Counted from the first letter of the stretch, positions 17,046-24,541 are shown. The stretch is DNA of 64,000 nucleotides from Spirosoma sp. (GCF_026391055.1 NZ_JAPLET010000026.1:868001-932000), one strand, 5' to 3'. The notes: generated by a model from the letters alone, not told the origin. Numbers and translations are program-made.

Positions 17046-18608
17046 TCAGTCCGCTTTTCCCAGATACCTTACCAGATCACCAATAGACCGGATGCCTGCT
17101 TCTTGAGCCTGCTCCCGGCGCATCATCAGGCAATAACTATTGTTAAACCCGAGGGGCTTCAACCAGCTCATCTGGTACTTCTCATGAAACTGCGCCCGGC
17201 AAAACTGGTATACCGAATCGGGCTGCATCGGCAATGTTTTCAGGATAGCTGCCGTTGGCTGTAAAACCACCAGCAAACCCGTTCCTGTGTATTCGGGATA
17301 GAAATCAATGGCACCTGTACGGAGGGCATCGAAACAGATTTGCGTTCCCCCCAGCCCCGTTTTCGTTACCAGTCGAAGTTGTGTCTGGCCTTCGATCAAC
17401 TGCCGGTAGATCTCCGCCAGAATGTACTGCTCCGTAAATACTTTAGACCCCATCACAACGGTCTCCGTTCGATTTCCGGGCGTGGGAATTTTGTATAAAC
17501 CTTCTTGTTGTAAAAAATCCTTCGCCACACGCTCCGGCGACTCTTTTCTGAAATCGACCCGGTAGTTCAGGTCCGTCATCACCGAATCGGTTAGCTTACC
17601 CGCCAATAAATTCAGCGTCGGTTCCAGATCAGGGTGCCGGTCGAGGGCGGCCTGTCGAACAACCGGAGCGGCATCGTAAGGTGGAAAAGCATGTTTGGGA
17701 TCGGCCAGAACCAATAAGTTGAAGGCATTGATTCGGCCATCTGTCGAGTAGCCGCTAATGATATCGACCTGCCCCCGATGAATGGCCTCGTACATCAGGT
17801 TCTGGTCGATAAGCCGGGGTCGCAGTTGCAGCCCGTACGTTTTCTGCAAACCCGGATAGCCATCGGCACGCCCGTAAAATTCGTGGGCAAATCCAGCGAT
17901 CAATTTATCCTGACGCCCCGGCATTAGATAAAACGCCGATAAAAACGGTACCAGCACGACAAAGGCCAGTGCACCCACCCGCAGCTTTTTTTCGGATAAG
18001 TGCTGCAAACGCGCCAGTCCAAAATCAAAGCCGATGGCTAGTAACGCAGCCGGAATAGCTCCGGACAGCATCATGTTGACATTACTTAGGGCAATCCCGC
18101 TAAAGATAAATTCGCCCAGTCCACCAGCCGCTACATAAGCCGCCAGTGTGGCCACACCTACGTTAATAACGGTTGCCGTGCGGACACCCGCAAAGATAAC
18201 CGGCAGCGCCAGCGGCAGTTCAACTTTTGTCAGGATTTGATTTTGGGTCATGCCCACGCCACGGGCCGCTTCTTTTACCAGCGCACTTACTTCAGTGATA
18301 CCAACGTAGGTATTGCGAATAATGGGCAGCAACGCATACAGAAACAACGCCACCAGCGCCGGGCCAACACCAATACCCAGCAAAGGAATCAGGAAGCCCA
18401 GCAAGGCTACACTCGGCACCGTCTGCAGTACACCGGCAACGCCCAGCACACTGTTTGCCAGTCGGGTTTTTCGGGCAATAAAAATGCCAAGCGGCACCCC
18501 AATCAGCAGCGCCAGCAGCAACGATACAAACGTTAACCCAATGTGGGTTAGTGTTTGCTCCAGTAACTTATCGGCATGTTCACGGACAAAGGCAAAAAAG
18601 TCAGTCAT
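17046..18608 (-). CDS. OpuC-like ABC transporter permease fused to a substrate-binding domain with permuted lobes
   Basis: 520 residues. Residues about 20-205 are an OpuCB/ProW-type permease (the GVGMTQNQILTKVELPLALPV coupling region and GVATLAAYVAAGGLGEFIF are typical). After a further hydrophobic segment (about 210-228) comes an OpuAC-fold binding domain. Its motifs appear in an unusual order: EFYGRADGYPGLQ, GYSTDGRINAF, FPPYDAAPVVR and LNYRVD first (about 236-373), then GSKVFTEQYILAE, FYPEYTGTG and GFNNSYCL (about 384-520). In B. subtilis OpuCC the second block precedes the first. The likely substrate is a quaternary amine such as glycine betaine or choline, but related fusions (EgtU) import ergothioneine, so this is open. 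It overlaps the ATPase gene by 8 bp. Confidence 0.9.
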   Translation of the reverse strand: MTDFFAFVREHADKLLEQTLTHIGLTFVSLLLALLIGVPLGIFIARKTRLANSVLGVAGVLQTVPSVALLGFLIPLLGIGVGPALVALFLYALLPIIRNTYVGITEVSALVKEAARGVGMTQNQILTKVELPLALPVIFAGVRTATVINVGVATLAAYVAAGGLGEFIFSGIALSNVNMMLSGAIPAALLAIGFDFGLARLQHLSEKKLRVGALAFVVLVPFLSAFYLMPGRQDKLIAGFAHEFYGRADGYPGLQKTYGLQLRPRLIDQNLMYEAIHRGQVDIISGYSTDGRINAFNLLVLADPKHAFPPYDAAPVVRQAALDRHPDLEPTLNLLAGKLTDSVMTDLNYRVDFRKESPERVAKDFLQQEGLYKIPTPGNRTETVVMGSKVFTEQYILAEIYRQLIEGQTQLRLVTKTGLGGTQICFDALRTGAIDFYPEYTGTGLLVVLQPTAAILKTLPMQPDSVYQFCRAQFHEKYQMSWLKPLGFNNSYCLMMRREQAQEAGIRSIGDLVRYLGKAD

Positions 18609-19335
18609 TCAACCGGTGGGGTTTTTCGTCCAGAAAGTCCCGCACGAAATCGGTAGCGGGGGTATCAAGCAATTCATCCGGCGGTCCGATCTGAACAATC
18701 TGCCCTTTATCCATCAGAGCAATGCGGTCAGCTAGTTCAAGGGCTTCGCTGACATCGTGCGTAACCAGCACCACTGTTGTTTGGCGTAGTTCATTCAGCC
18801 CGAACAACTCCCGCCGAACGTGCTTTCGAGTAAAGGGATCGAGCGCGCCGAAGGGTTCATCCATCAACACCACGGGCGGATTAACAGCCAGAGCCCGCGC
18901 CAGGCCGACCCGCTGCCGCTGCCCACCGCTCAACTCGGCGGGGTATCTATTGAGCAGCGAATTGGGCAGTTGGAGTTTATCCATCAGTTCGCGGGTACGG
19001 GCCTGAATTCGGCCGGTTTCCCAGCCAAGTAGCTTGGGAACTGTGGCAATCGCATCGGCAACGGTGTAATGAGGAAACAGGCCACCATCCTGAATGACGT
19101 ACCCAATACGCCGACGCAGTTCCGGTCCCGGCTGCTGGCGGATATCAAGGCCATCGACGCTGATGAAACCGCTGGTCGGCTCAATCAGGCGGTTGATCAT
19201 CTTAAGCGTAGTCGTTTTACCGCAGCCACTGGTTCCGAGCAACACCAGCGTTTCGCCCGGTGCCACAGTCAGCGATACGTCGTTAACGGCCGTATGGGAA
19301 TCGAAGCGTTTGATTACTTGCCGAACCTCTATCAT
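18601..19335 (-). CDS. OpuCA/ProV-like ABC transporter ATP-binding protein
   Basis: 244 residues with Walker A LLGTSGCGKTTTLKM, Q-loop YVIQDGGLFPHYTV, signature ELSGGQRQRVGLARAL, Walker B VVLMDEPFGALDP and switch VTHDVSEALELADR. It powers the permease/binding-protein fusion encoded immediately downstream (8-bp overlap). Unlike classical OpuCA/OpuAA it ends after the nucleotide-binding domain and has no C-terminal CBS pair, so the CBS-based ionic-strength sensing known for OpuA is not expected. The upstream DUF427 gene overlaps its start by 4 bp. Confidence 0.93.
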   Translation of the reverse strand: MIEVRQVIKRFDSHTAVNDVSLTVAPGETLVLLGTSGCGKTTTLKMINRLIEPTSGFISVDGLDIRQQPGPELRRRIGYVIQDGGLFPHYTVADAIATVPKLLGWETGRIQARTRELMDKLQLPNSLLNRYPAELSGGQRQRVGLARALAVNPPVVLMDEPFGALDPFTRKHVRRELFGLNELRQTTVVLVTHDVSEALELADRIALMDKGQIVQIGPPDELLDTPATDFVRDFLDEKPHRLND

Positions 19336-19613
19336 TCTACGATCTGAACGCCTTTCCAGAACGCAACCCGGTTTTGAATCTGGCTGGCAGCTGGTTTGGG
19401 CTCTGGATAATACCAGGCAGCATCCGGATTGGTTTTGCCCTCCACCGTTAAGCTATAGTAAGAGGCCAGTCCTTTCCAGGGGCAGGTGGTATGCGTTTCA
19501 CTATCGACCAGAAACTTCGCTTTAACGGAGTCTTTCGGGAAATAATGGTTATTTTCAACAACGACGGTGTCGTCGCTTTCGGCGATGGTTTCGCCGTTCC
19601 AGATAGCTTTCAT
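19332..19613 (-). CDS. DUF427-domain protein
   Basis: 93 residues, full length for the DUF427 (PF04248) family. MKAIWNGETIAESDDTVVVENNHYFP and the TTCPWKGLASYYSLTVEGK block with its CPWKG core are diagnostic. Its function is unknown. It is the first gene of a three-gene operon with the OpuC-like ATPase and permease fusion (ATGA overlap), so it is probably made together with the transporter. Confidence 0.9.
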   Translation of the reverse strand: MKAIWNGETIAESDDTVVVENNHYFPKDSVKAKFLVDSETHTTCPWKGLASYYSLTVEGKTNPDAAWYYPEPKPAASQIQNRVAFWKGVQIVE

Positions 19614-19697
19614 GAGTCAGTAAGGTTTGAGATGATGTAAGGCCAATTCATGCATGAACCAGCGTTCGTATATAACTGAATAACTTGTGTTTTGTCT

Positions 19698-21626
19698 TTA
19701 CTTCAATACCTGCACTTCAATAACCGAATTGTCGTACACTCGATGCGTGGCTTTCTGAAAATCGGCAACATCCGCTTTGTAGATATTCTCCACATATTTC
19801 TGCGGATTCCGGTCGATGAGCGGGAACCACGTGCTTTGCACCTGAATCATGACCCGGTGACCTTTTTTGAACGTATGCAACACATCCTGTAGTCGAAAAT
19901 TCACGTCAGTCACCTCGCCGGGTTTAAACGGCTCCGGCTTCTCGAACGAGTTGCGAAACCGCCCACGCATAGCCTCCGACCGAACCATCTGCTGATAATT
20001 ACCCAGGGTAATGTTTCGGTTAGGCATATACGGATGGTTCGGCTCATCGGGCGGGTACACATCAATGAGCTTCACTACCCAGTCGGCGTCGGTGCCCGTC
20101 GTGCTCACTTTGAGCTTCGCCATAATCTCTCCACCCAAGGTCAAATCCTCCGTCAGTACCTCCGTCTGGAAGGTAAGTACATCCGGCCGACGACCCGCAA
20201 ACCGCTGATCTTCGGACATGTAATTAAACGGCGTAAAGCCCTGAGTCGTCGTGATATCTTCGGTATACGGAACAGGTTTAGCCGGGTCACTGACGAACTC
20301 CGAGAACCGGTTGTTGCCAACGTCCATTGTCCGGTTAGTGGCCAGGGTGCCATCCGATATCAGGAAAAACTGTTTTTGGGAAGCGTCGGCCACGGGCCAT
20401 TTGTCGAACGTTTTCCACTCGTTGCGGCCGGTGTTGAAGAGGTACGCTTCGGGCAAACCGCTCTTGCCATCGCCTGCTCCTTTCAGGAAATGGGTGAAGA
20501 ACTTCGCTTCGATATTCCGCTGGTAAAATGTAGCGATGCTGTCGCCAAAATAAACGTTGCTGTGCAGCGTATGCCCCGTTTCCCGCGACCAACGGCCATG
20601 CCCGAACGGCCCCATAACCAGCGTATTGTATACACCGGGGCTATTCTTCTCAATCGTTTTATACACGTTCAGCGGCCCGTACAAATCTTCGGCATCGAAC
20701 CAGCCGCCCACCGTCATAACGGCCGAACGAACGTTTTTCAGGTGCGGTAGAATACTCCGTTTCTGCCAGAACTCGTCGTAGTTGGGGTGATTGATAGTTT
20801 CCTGCCAGTAGAAGTTATCCTTGTAATATTTGTCGGCGTTTTTCAGCGGCCCCAAGTCATATTGCCACTGGAAACCGTCTTTTGTTCCCGTCTGAATCAT
20901 CTGGTCGTTGTACCAGGCTTTGGTTGTTGGCTCGGGATGCTGCACGCCAAACACAGGGAACGTGAACAGATACGCCTGAATGAACGCACCGTTGTGGTGA
21001 AAATCGTCGAAGAAAAAGTCGGAAACGGGGGCCTGGGGCGACGCAGCTTTCAGGGCGGGGTGTGCATCTGGCAGAGACGCGGCCGTGTAGAATCCCGGAT
21101 AACTGATGCCCCACTGCCCTACCCGACCGGTATTGTTCGGTACATTTTTGAGCAGCCACTCAATGGTATCGTAGGTATCGGAACTTTCATCAGGTGAGCC
21201 TGCCGCTGAAACGGTGGTCTGCCCTTTCTTACCCCCTTTTTTGGCAGATGCCGGAGGGTCGGGCAGGTTGGGCGTCATGTTGGTCCAGGTGCCTTCCGAC
21301 GCCCAGCGCCCCCGCACATCCTGATACACAAAAATAAACTTCTCACGCATGAGCGTTCCCGATGGACCCACCTGCGCCGGGTAGGCATCGGCACCATACG
21401 GGGCCACGCTATAGCACGTCCGCTGCATCAGGAACGGGTATTTTTGGGTAGCCGATGCGTCTTTGGGCACATACACGGCGGTATGCAGTTTGGTGCCATC
21501 GCGCATGGGGATTTTGTACTCGAATTTCTGGTACGTATCGCGGACAAAGTTGCCGGTCGATGTCAGTTGCGCGTGGGCGGGAAAGACACATGCCATCAAA
21601 AGCAGTGCGTAGAGCCAGTATCTCAT
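19698..21626 (-). CDS. CocE/NonD-family (S15) hydrolase, secreted
   Basis: 642 residues with a signal peptide (MRYWLYALLLMACVFPAHAQ). The alpha/beta-hydrolase core has the nucleophile elbow VGQWGISYPGFYTAA (Ser in GxSYxG), the upstream YQDVRGRWASEG typical of CocE and alpha-amino acid ester hydrolases, and a likely His near MGPFGHGRWSRE. The C-terminal third is the X-Pro dipeptidyl-peptidase C-terminal jelly roll (TGTDADWVVKLIDVYPPDEP). A short Lys/Gly insert (KKGGKKGQ) sits near residue 130. It probably cleaves an acyl or ester bond in the periplasm; the substrate is unknown. Confidence 0.9.
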   Translation of the reverse strand: MRYWLYALLLMACVFPAHAQLTSTGNFVRDTYQKFEYKIPMRDGTKLHTAVYVPKDASATQKYPFLMQRTCYSVAPYGADAYPAQVGPSGTLMREKFIFVYQDVRGRWASEGTWTNMTPNLPDPPASAKKGGKKGQTTVSAAGSPDESSDTYDTIEWLLKNVPNNTGRVGQWGISYPGFYTAASLPDAHPALKAASPQAPVSDFFFDDFHHNGAFIQAYLFTFPVFGVQHPEPTTKAWYNDQMIQTGTKDGFQWQYDLGPLKNADKYYKDNFYWQETINHPNYDEFWQKRSILPHLKNVRSAVMTVGGWFDAEDLYGPLNVYKTIEKNSPGVYNTLVMGPFGHGRWSRETGHTLHSNVYFGDSIATFYQRNIEAKFFTHFLKGAGDGKSGLPEAYLFNTGRNEWKTFDKWPVADASQKQFFLISDGTLATNRTMDVGNNRFSEFVSDPAKPVPYTEDITTTQGFTPFNYMSEDQRFAGRRPDVLTFQTEVLTEDLTLGGEIMAKLKVSTTGTDADWVVKLIDVYPPDEPNHPYMPNRNITLGNYQQMVRSEAMRGRFRNSFEKPEPFKPGEVTDVNFRLQDVLHTFKKGHRVMIQVQSTWFPLIDRNPQKYVENIYKADVADFQKATHRVYDNSVIEVQVLK

Positions 21627-21697
21627 GGTTATTGACCAGTAGTAAGGGAGTTGATGGTTGTAAATATAGCGATATGCATCAGATAGGCTACCAATAA

Positions 21698-21724
21698 AAA
21701 ACGCCTGACTAATGCAGGCGTTTT
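21698..21724 (-). terminator. terminator after the XRE/zeta-like operon
   Basis: AAAACGCCTG (21698-21707) pairs perfectly with CAGGCGTTTT (21715-21724) around a 7-nt loop. Read on the minus strand it ends in a T run. It lies 35 bp beyond the stop of the 53-aa gene. Confidence 0.8.
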
Positions 21725-21758
21725 CAACTCGTTTGGTAAGCTGACTAGGCGGGATGCT

Positions 21759-21920
21759 CTATAAATCACGGGCTCTGACATGAACGGGTTTGCCGTCGCG
21801 TTCCACGACCAGGGTATCATCGTCTCGTTTTGCCTTTTCAACAACTTTTTGAACCGCCCGGCGTATTCCTGCCAATACGGCTTCATTGCTAGGAATTGGT
21901 TTCACCTGACTTGCTTTCAT
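21759..21920 (-). CDS. 53-residue protein, candidate antitoxin partner of the zeta-like kinase
   Basis: This ORF is too short for the track. ATG at 21920 to TAG at 21759 gives a 53-residue protein, MKASQVKPIPSNEAVLAGIR... ending in VVERDGKPVHVRARDL. Its start lies inside the 3' end of the zeta-toxin-like gene (32-bp overlap in another frame), the usual sign of translational coupling. It is basic and predicted helical, then has a short strand pair around the ERDGKPV turn. Small proteins with a similar RDGK turn accompany other zeta-like kinases (from memory, unchecked). Codon use is like its neighbours. A terminator follows. The antitoxin role is inference. Confidence 0.65.
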   Translation of the reverse strand: MKASQVKPIPSNEAVLAGIRRAVQKVVEKAKRDDDTLVVERDGKPVHVRARDL

Positions 21921-22482
21921 AATTCAGAATGGTTTTCCAAATGTCTTTTTTTAACACAATAGTTTCGCTATCAATTCCACCCGTAGCTACCGTCTCCGCA
22001 ACTATTCCAGCATTATTGAAAACGGCAAAACAATCACAAACAGGAACATATAGTTTAGTGAGGTTAATCATACTTCGCCCGTATCGTCTGTCTATAACAT
22101 CCGGTGGAATATTATGTCCTCCCCGAGAAACGCGCATGGCAACTCGCTCCTTTGATACTTCGGCTGAAGGTAGCCAGAAATAATAAAGACTTACGACATA
22201 ACCCATTTTTTGTGCTCTTCGTATCGTTTGCACATACGAACGAGTAGACAATGTTGTCTCAAAAGCGAAGTCAACTTCTTGCTTCATGAGGTGTTCAATG
22301 CGCTGCAACATAATCCGTCCAGCTTCAAAAGCTGCTGCATCAGGCTTAAATGGTGAAAGTCCCCGAGTGATCTCGTCAGCATTGACAAACTCCCACACAT
22401 TCAATACCTCCGGTAATAGTGTATACGCAGCGGTGGTCTTCCCCTCCCCATTGGGTCTGGCCATGATATACAGATTAGGCAT
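21889..22482 (-). CDS. zeta-toxin-like P-loop kinase with degenerate Walker A
   Basis: 197 residues from ATG at 22482; the track's start is a TTG inside the preceding gene. MPNLYIMARPNGEGKTTAAY corresponds to the zeta/chloramphenicol phosphotransferase-like P-loop, normally GPNGxGKTT, but the first Gly is Arg9 and Glu occupies position 13. Other family landmarks are present: FVNADEITRGLSPF, FAFETTLSTRSYVQTIRRA, YYFWLPSAEVSKERVAMRV and RGGHNIPPDVIDRRY. Epsilon/zeta toxins phosphorylate UDP-GlcNAc; chromosomal relatives may have other substrates. The gene follows an XRE gene by 4 bp and overlaps a 53-aa gene. The P-loop change could mean reduced activity or domestication. Confidence 0.8.
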   Translation of the reverse strand: MPNLYIMARPNGEGKTTAAYTLLPEVLNVWEFVNADEITRGLSPFKPDAAAFEAGRIMLQRIEHLMKQEVDFAFETTLSTRSYVQTIRRAQKMGYVVSLYYFWLPSAEVSKERVAMRVSRGGHNIPPDVIDRRYGRSMINLTKLYVPVCDCFAVFNNAGIVAETVATGGIDSETIVLKKDIWKTILNYESKSGETNS

Positions 22483-22486
22483 AGCG

Positions 22487-22687
22487 TTAATCGGTCTCTT
22501 CAAGCGTAAAGATATGCTCTACGGCCTTGCCGAAGACCTGCGCCAGTTTCAGAGCCAGAATGGTAGAAGGCACGTAACGCCCGGTTTCAATCGAGTTGAT
22601 CGTCTGCCGACTAACGCCAATTCGATCGGCCAGATCAGCCTGCGACAGGTTGTGCTCCGCCCGCTCTACTTTCAGTCTATTCTTCAT
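22487..22687 (-). CDS. XRE-family (Cro/CI-type) HTH regulator
   Basis: 66 residues, essentially one helix-turn-helix domain: LSQADLADRIGVSRQTINSIETGRYVPS, then ALKLAQVFGKAVEHIFTLEE. This is the small YozG-like branch, which often pairs with a multi-pass membrane protein. Its start overlaps the stop of such a membrane protein gene by 4 bp, and 4 bp separate it from the zeta-like gene. It most likely binds the three repeats at 23164-23226 and controls its own operon. Confidence 0.93.
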   Translation of the reverse strand: MKNRLKVERAEHNLSQADLADRIGVSRQTINSIETGRYVPSTILALKLAQVFGKAVEHIFTLEETD

Positions 22688-23157
22688 AAAGCCAGCAGGT
22701 TAGTACTGTTCCGATGAATAAGCCAGCGAAACCGAATGATAAAGACCAGCAACACCGTGAACATATTGTAGATCATGACATTGAAAAATGCTTCATCGTA
22801 GACGGTCAAAATGGCGATGGCTAAGACGATGTAGTTCGCATATACGCTCCATTGTAGCGCTTCGAGCCGTAGCTGGCCAATCATTTCATCTTCTACTTTT
22901 TCGCGGGAGAAAGCAATTAGCATTAAACCAATGATCACTCCGATAGCCGCTACTTCGTCCGTCAGATCCTGGTTATCCATTAAGTGTGTTACCGAATGAC
23001 CAGACGTTATGGTAAATGACTCACTTAGCCACCGAGCAGTTAACCAGCCAACCTTAAAATCTGCATACATAGCCGCAAACCCCAAGATTGCTGACGGAAC
23101 AAAAACAATCCAGCCAATAAGCCGGAAGCGATGCGGGAAAAGCCACTTTGTTTTCAT
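22684..23157 (-). CDS. four-helix membrane protein paired with the XRE regulator
   Basis: 157 residues from ATG at 23157; the track's GTG start lies within the operator repeats. Four hydrophobic segments are visible: around IGWIVFVPSAILGFAAMYA, AAIGVIIGLMLIAF, YIVLAIAILTVY and MIYNMFTVLLVFIIRFRW. A charged cytoplasmic stretch (SREKVEDEMIGQLRLEALQW) lies between helices 2 and 3. Proteins of this type next to a 66-residue XRE regulator are common in Bacteroidota, to my knowledge without assigned function. It may sense membrane or envelope state for the regulator; that is inference. Confidence 0.75.
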   Translation of the reverse strand: MKTKWLFPHRFRLIGWIVFVPSAILGFAAMYADFKVGWLTARWLSESFTITSGHSVTHLMDNQDLTDEVAAIGVIIGLMLIAFSREKVEDEMIGQLRLEALQWSVYANYIVLAIAILTVYDEAFFNVMIYNMFTVLLVFIIRFRWLIHRNSTNLLAL

Positions 23158-23163
23158 AGATAT

Positions 23164-23226
23164 GTAAAGTTTATTTGACACACCAAACGTAAAGTTTATT
23201 TTTCAAAATGTCAAGTTTATTTTACA
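23164..23226 (-). promoter_or_regulatory. three operator-like repeats upstream of the XRE operon
   Basis: GTAAAGTTTATTTGACA (23164-23180), GTAAAGTTTATTTTTCA (23189-23205) and GTCAAGTTTATTTTACA (23210-23226) are near-identical 17-mers. The consensus GTAAA-N6-TTTAC is an inverted repeat, as expected for a dimeric XRE repressor. They begin 6 bp upstream of the first gene's ATG and span its promoter. Confidence 0.75.
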
Positions 23227-23304
23227 CAAGTAGTATAAAAAAGGCACGGGTCAATACCCGCGCCAGTATTCCAGCATGCACAGGAATAATGCCTATGCTT
23301 GCAT

Positions 23305-23631
23305 TTACATTTTAAAGATTTCTTTCATCAGCACCCATTTTTCTCCCGGCTTCGCCATGGGCAGGGCTTGTTGGTAGGTCCACATCAGGTTTTCCCACTC
23401 CTGCACCTTCGGGTTAGCCGCGTCGGCTGCGGCTTTGGCTTCGAAGGAGAAAGTCTCGTCCGTTTCCATGATCATGAACATCCGGTTGCCAATGCGATAG
23501 ATCTCCATCTCGGTAATTCCCGACTCGCGGATGCTGGTTTCAATCTCGGGGCGTATCTGTTTATGATAGGCTTCGTATTCGGCAATTTTAACGGGGTCGT
23601 CGATCAGATCGAGGGCAAAGCAGTAACGCAT
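23305..23631 (-). CDS. L-rhamnose/L-fucose mutarotase family protein
   Basis: 108 residues, the usual RhaM (PF05336, DUF718) length. The motif set is MRYCFALDLIDDPVKIAEYEAYH, IRESGITEMEIYRIGNRMFMIMET, then NPKVQEWENLMWTYQQALP and the end EKWVLMKEIF. These enzymes interconvert alpha and beta anomers of L-rhamnose or L-fucose. Here it follows an SDR dehydrogenase gene by 39 bp in a locus with a GH29 fucosidase, so L-fucose is the likely substrate. Confidence 0.9.
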   Translation of the reverse strand: MRYCFALDLIDDPVKIAEYEAYHKQIRPEIETSIRESGITEMEIYRIGNRMFMIMETDETFSFEAKAAADAANPKVQEWENLMWTYQQALPMAKPGEKWVLMKEIFKM

Positions 23632-23670
23632 AAAAGGGGTACGTAAAGGGTAGTGACGGTTCGGTTACGA

Positions 23671-24456
23671 TTAATCGGTAATGGCCCGGTCGAGGTGGGT
23701 GTAGCCACCGTCGACGTGTACGAGTTGCCCGGTTGTATGGCTCGATTTATCCGACAGCAGGAACGCCACAGCATTGCCTAGTTCTTCGGGTGTGGTCATG
23801 CGGTGTTCCAGCGGAATTTTCGAAACGATCTGTTTTAACTTCTCTTCCGGATTGGGCAGGGTTTTAATCCAGTTAGCGTAGAGCGGTGTCCAGCTTTCGG
23901 CAACCACTACGCAGTTGACCCGGATTCCATAGGGCAGCAATTCTACCGCCCACTCACGGGTTAGCGCGCTACGGCCTCCGTTCGATGCGGCATAGGCCGA
24001 CGTGTTGCCCTGCCCCGTTTCGGCTACTTTTGAGCCAATATTTACGATAGGCCCTTTCGAGGCTTTCAAGGCGGGTAAGGCATGATGGGCCATCAGGTAA
24101 TAATGCACCAGATTTTTGTGCAGTGACGCAATGAACCCTTCGTAAGAACCATGCTCAAGACCAACGCCGTCATTGACGCCCGCATTATTCACCAGCCCGT
24201 CTATCCGGCCAAACTGAGCCAGTGTTTGCTCCACGGCGCTCTGACAGGCCACGGGCTCGGTCAGTTCCGCGACGATCTGATGCGCCTGCCCACCCGTAGC
24301 CCGAATGGCATCTACCGTATGTTGATTATCAGCTTCATTACGCCCAATAATTACGGGAATGGCGCCTTCTGCGGCCAATACCTTAGAAATCCCTTCGCCA
24401 ATACCTTTGGCGCCACCGGTAACGATGATGACTTTATCGTGCAGGTTTAAATTCAT
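23671..24456 (-). CDS. SDR-family oxidoreductase, probable L-fucose dehydrogenase-like
   Basis: 261 residues of a classical SDR: the TGGAKGIG cofactor motif at 13-20, NNAG at 90-93, Ser142 in NIGSK and Tyr155 in the active-site segment. The expected YxxxK reads Tyr-Ala-Ala-Ser-Asn (residues 155-159), so the catalytic Lys is replaced by Asn; the AAC codon is at 23980-23982. The C-terminal HTTGQLVHVDGGYTHLDRA is normal. The gene sits between a mutarotase and a ManA-type isomerase beside a fucosidase, which points to oxidation of L-fucose. The Lys-to-Asn change may be a subfamily trait or may reduce activity. Confidence 0.85.
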   Translation of the reverse strand: MNLNLHDKVIIVTGGAKGIGEGISKVLAAEGAIPVIIGRNEADNQHTVDAIRATGGQAHQIVAELTEPVACQSAVEQTLAQFGRIDGLVNNAGVNDGVGLEHGSYEGFIASLHKNLVHYYLMAHHALPALKASKGPIVNIGSKVAETGQGNTSAYAASNGGRSALTREWAVELLPYGIRVNCVVVAESWTPLYANWIKTLPNPEEKLKQIVSKIPLEHRMTTPEELGNAVAFLLSDKSSHTTGQLVHVDGGYTHLDRAITD

Positions 24457-24486
24457 GGATTAAAACGTTAATAAGGTTCAGAAAAA

Positions 24487-24541
24487 ACCCGAGACGAAAG
24501 AAGAAAGACAAGTCCGGGCCTTTTCTCCTTTCGTTTCGGGT
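24487..24541 (-). terminator. hairpin between the manA-like and SDR genes
   Basis: ACCCGAGACGAAAG (24487-24500) pairs with CTTTCGTTTCGGGT (24528-24541), 13 of 14 positions Watson-Crick. It lies just downstream of the ManA-type gene on the minus strand and may partly terminate its transcript. Confidence 0.45.

Noticed and set aside
20034-20750. 238-aa plus-strand ORF opposite the CocE-type hydrolase
   Set aside because: Antisense shadow of a clearly coding region with conserved catalytic motifs.
21629-21886. 85-aa minus-strand ORF
   Set aside because: It overlaps the 53-aa gene in another frame and runs through the terminator hairpin at 21698-21724; its composition is unlike a protein.
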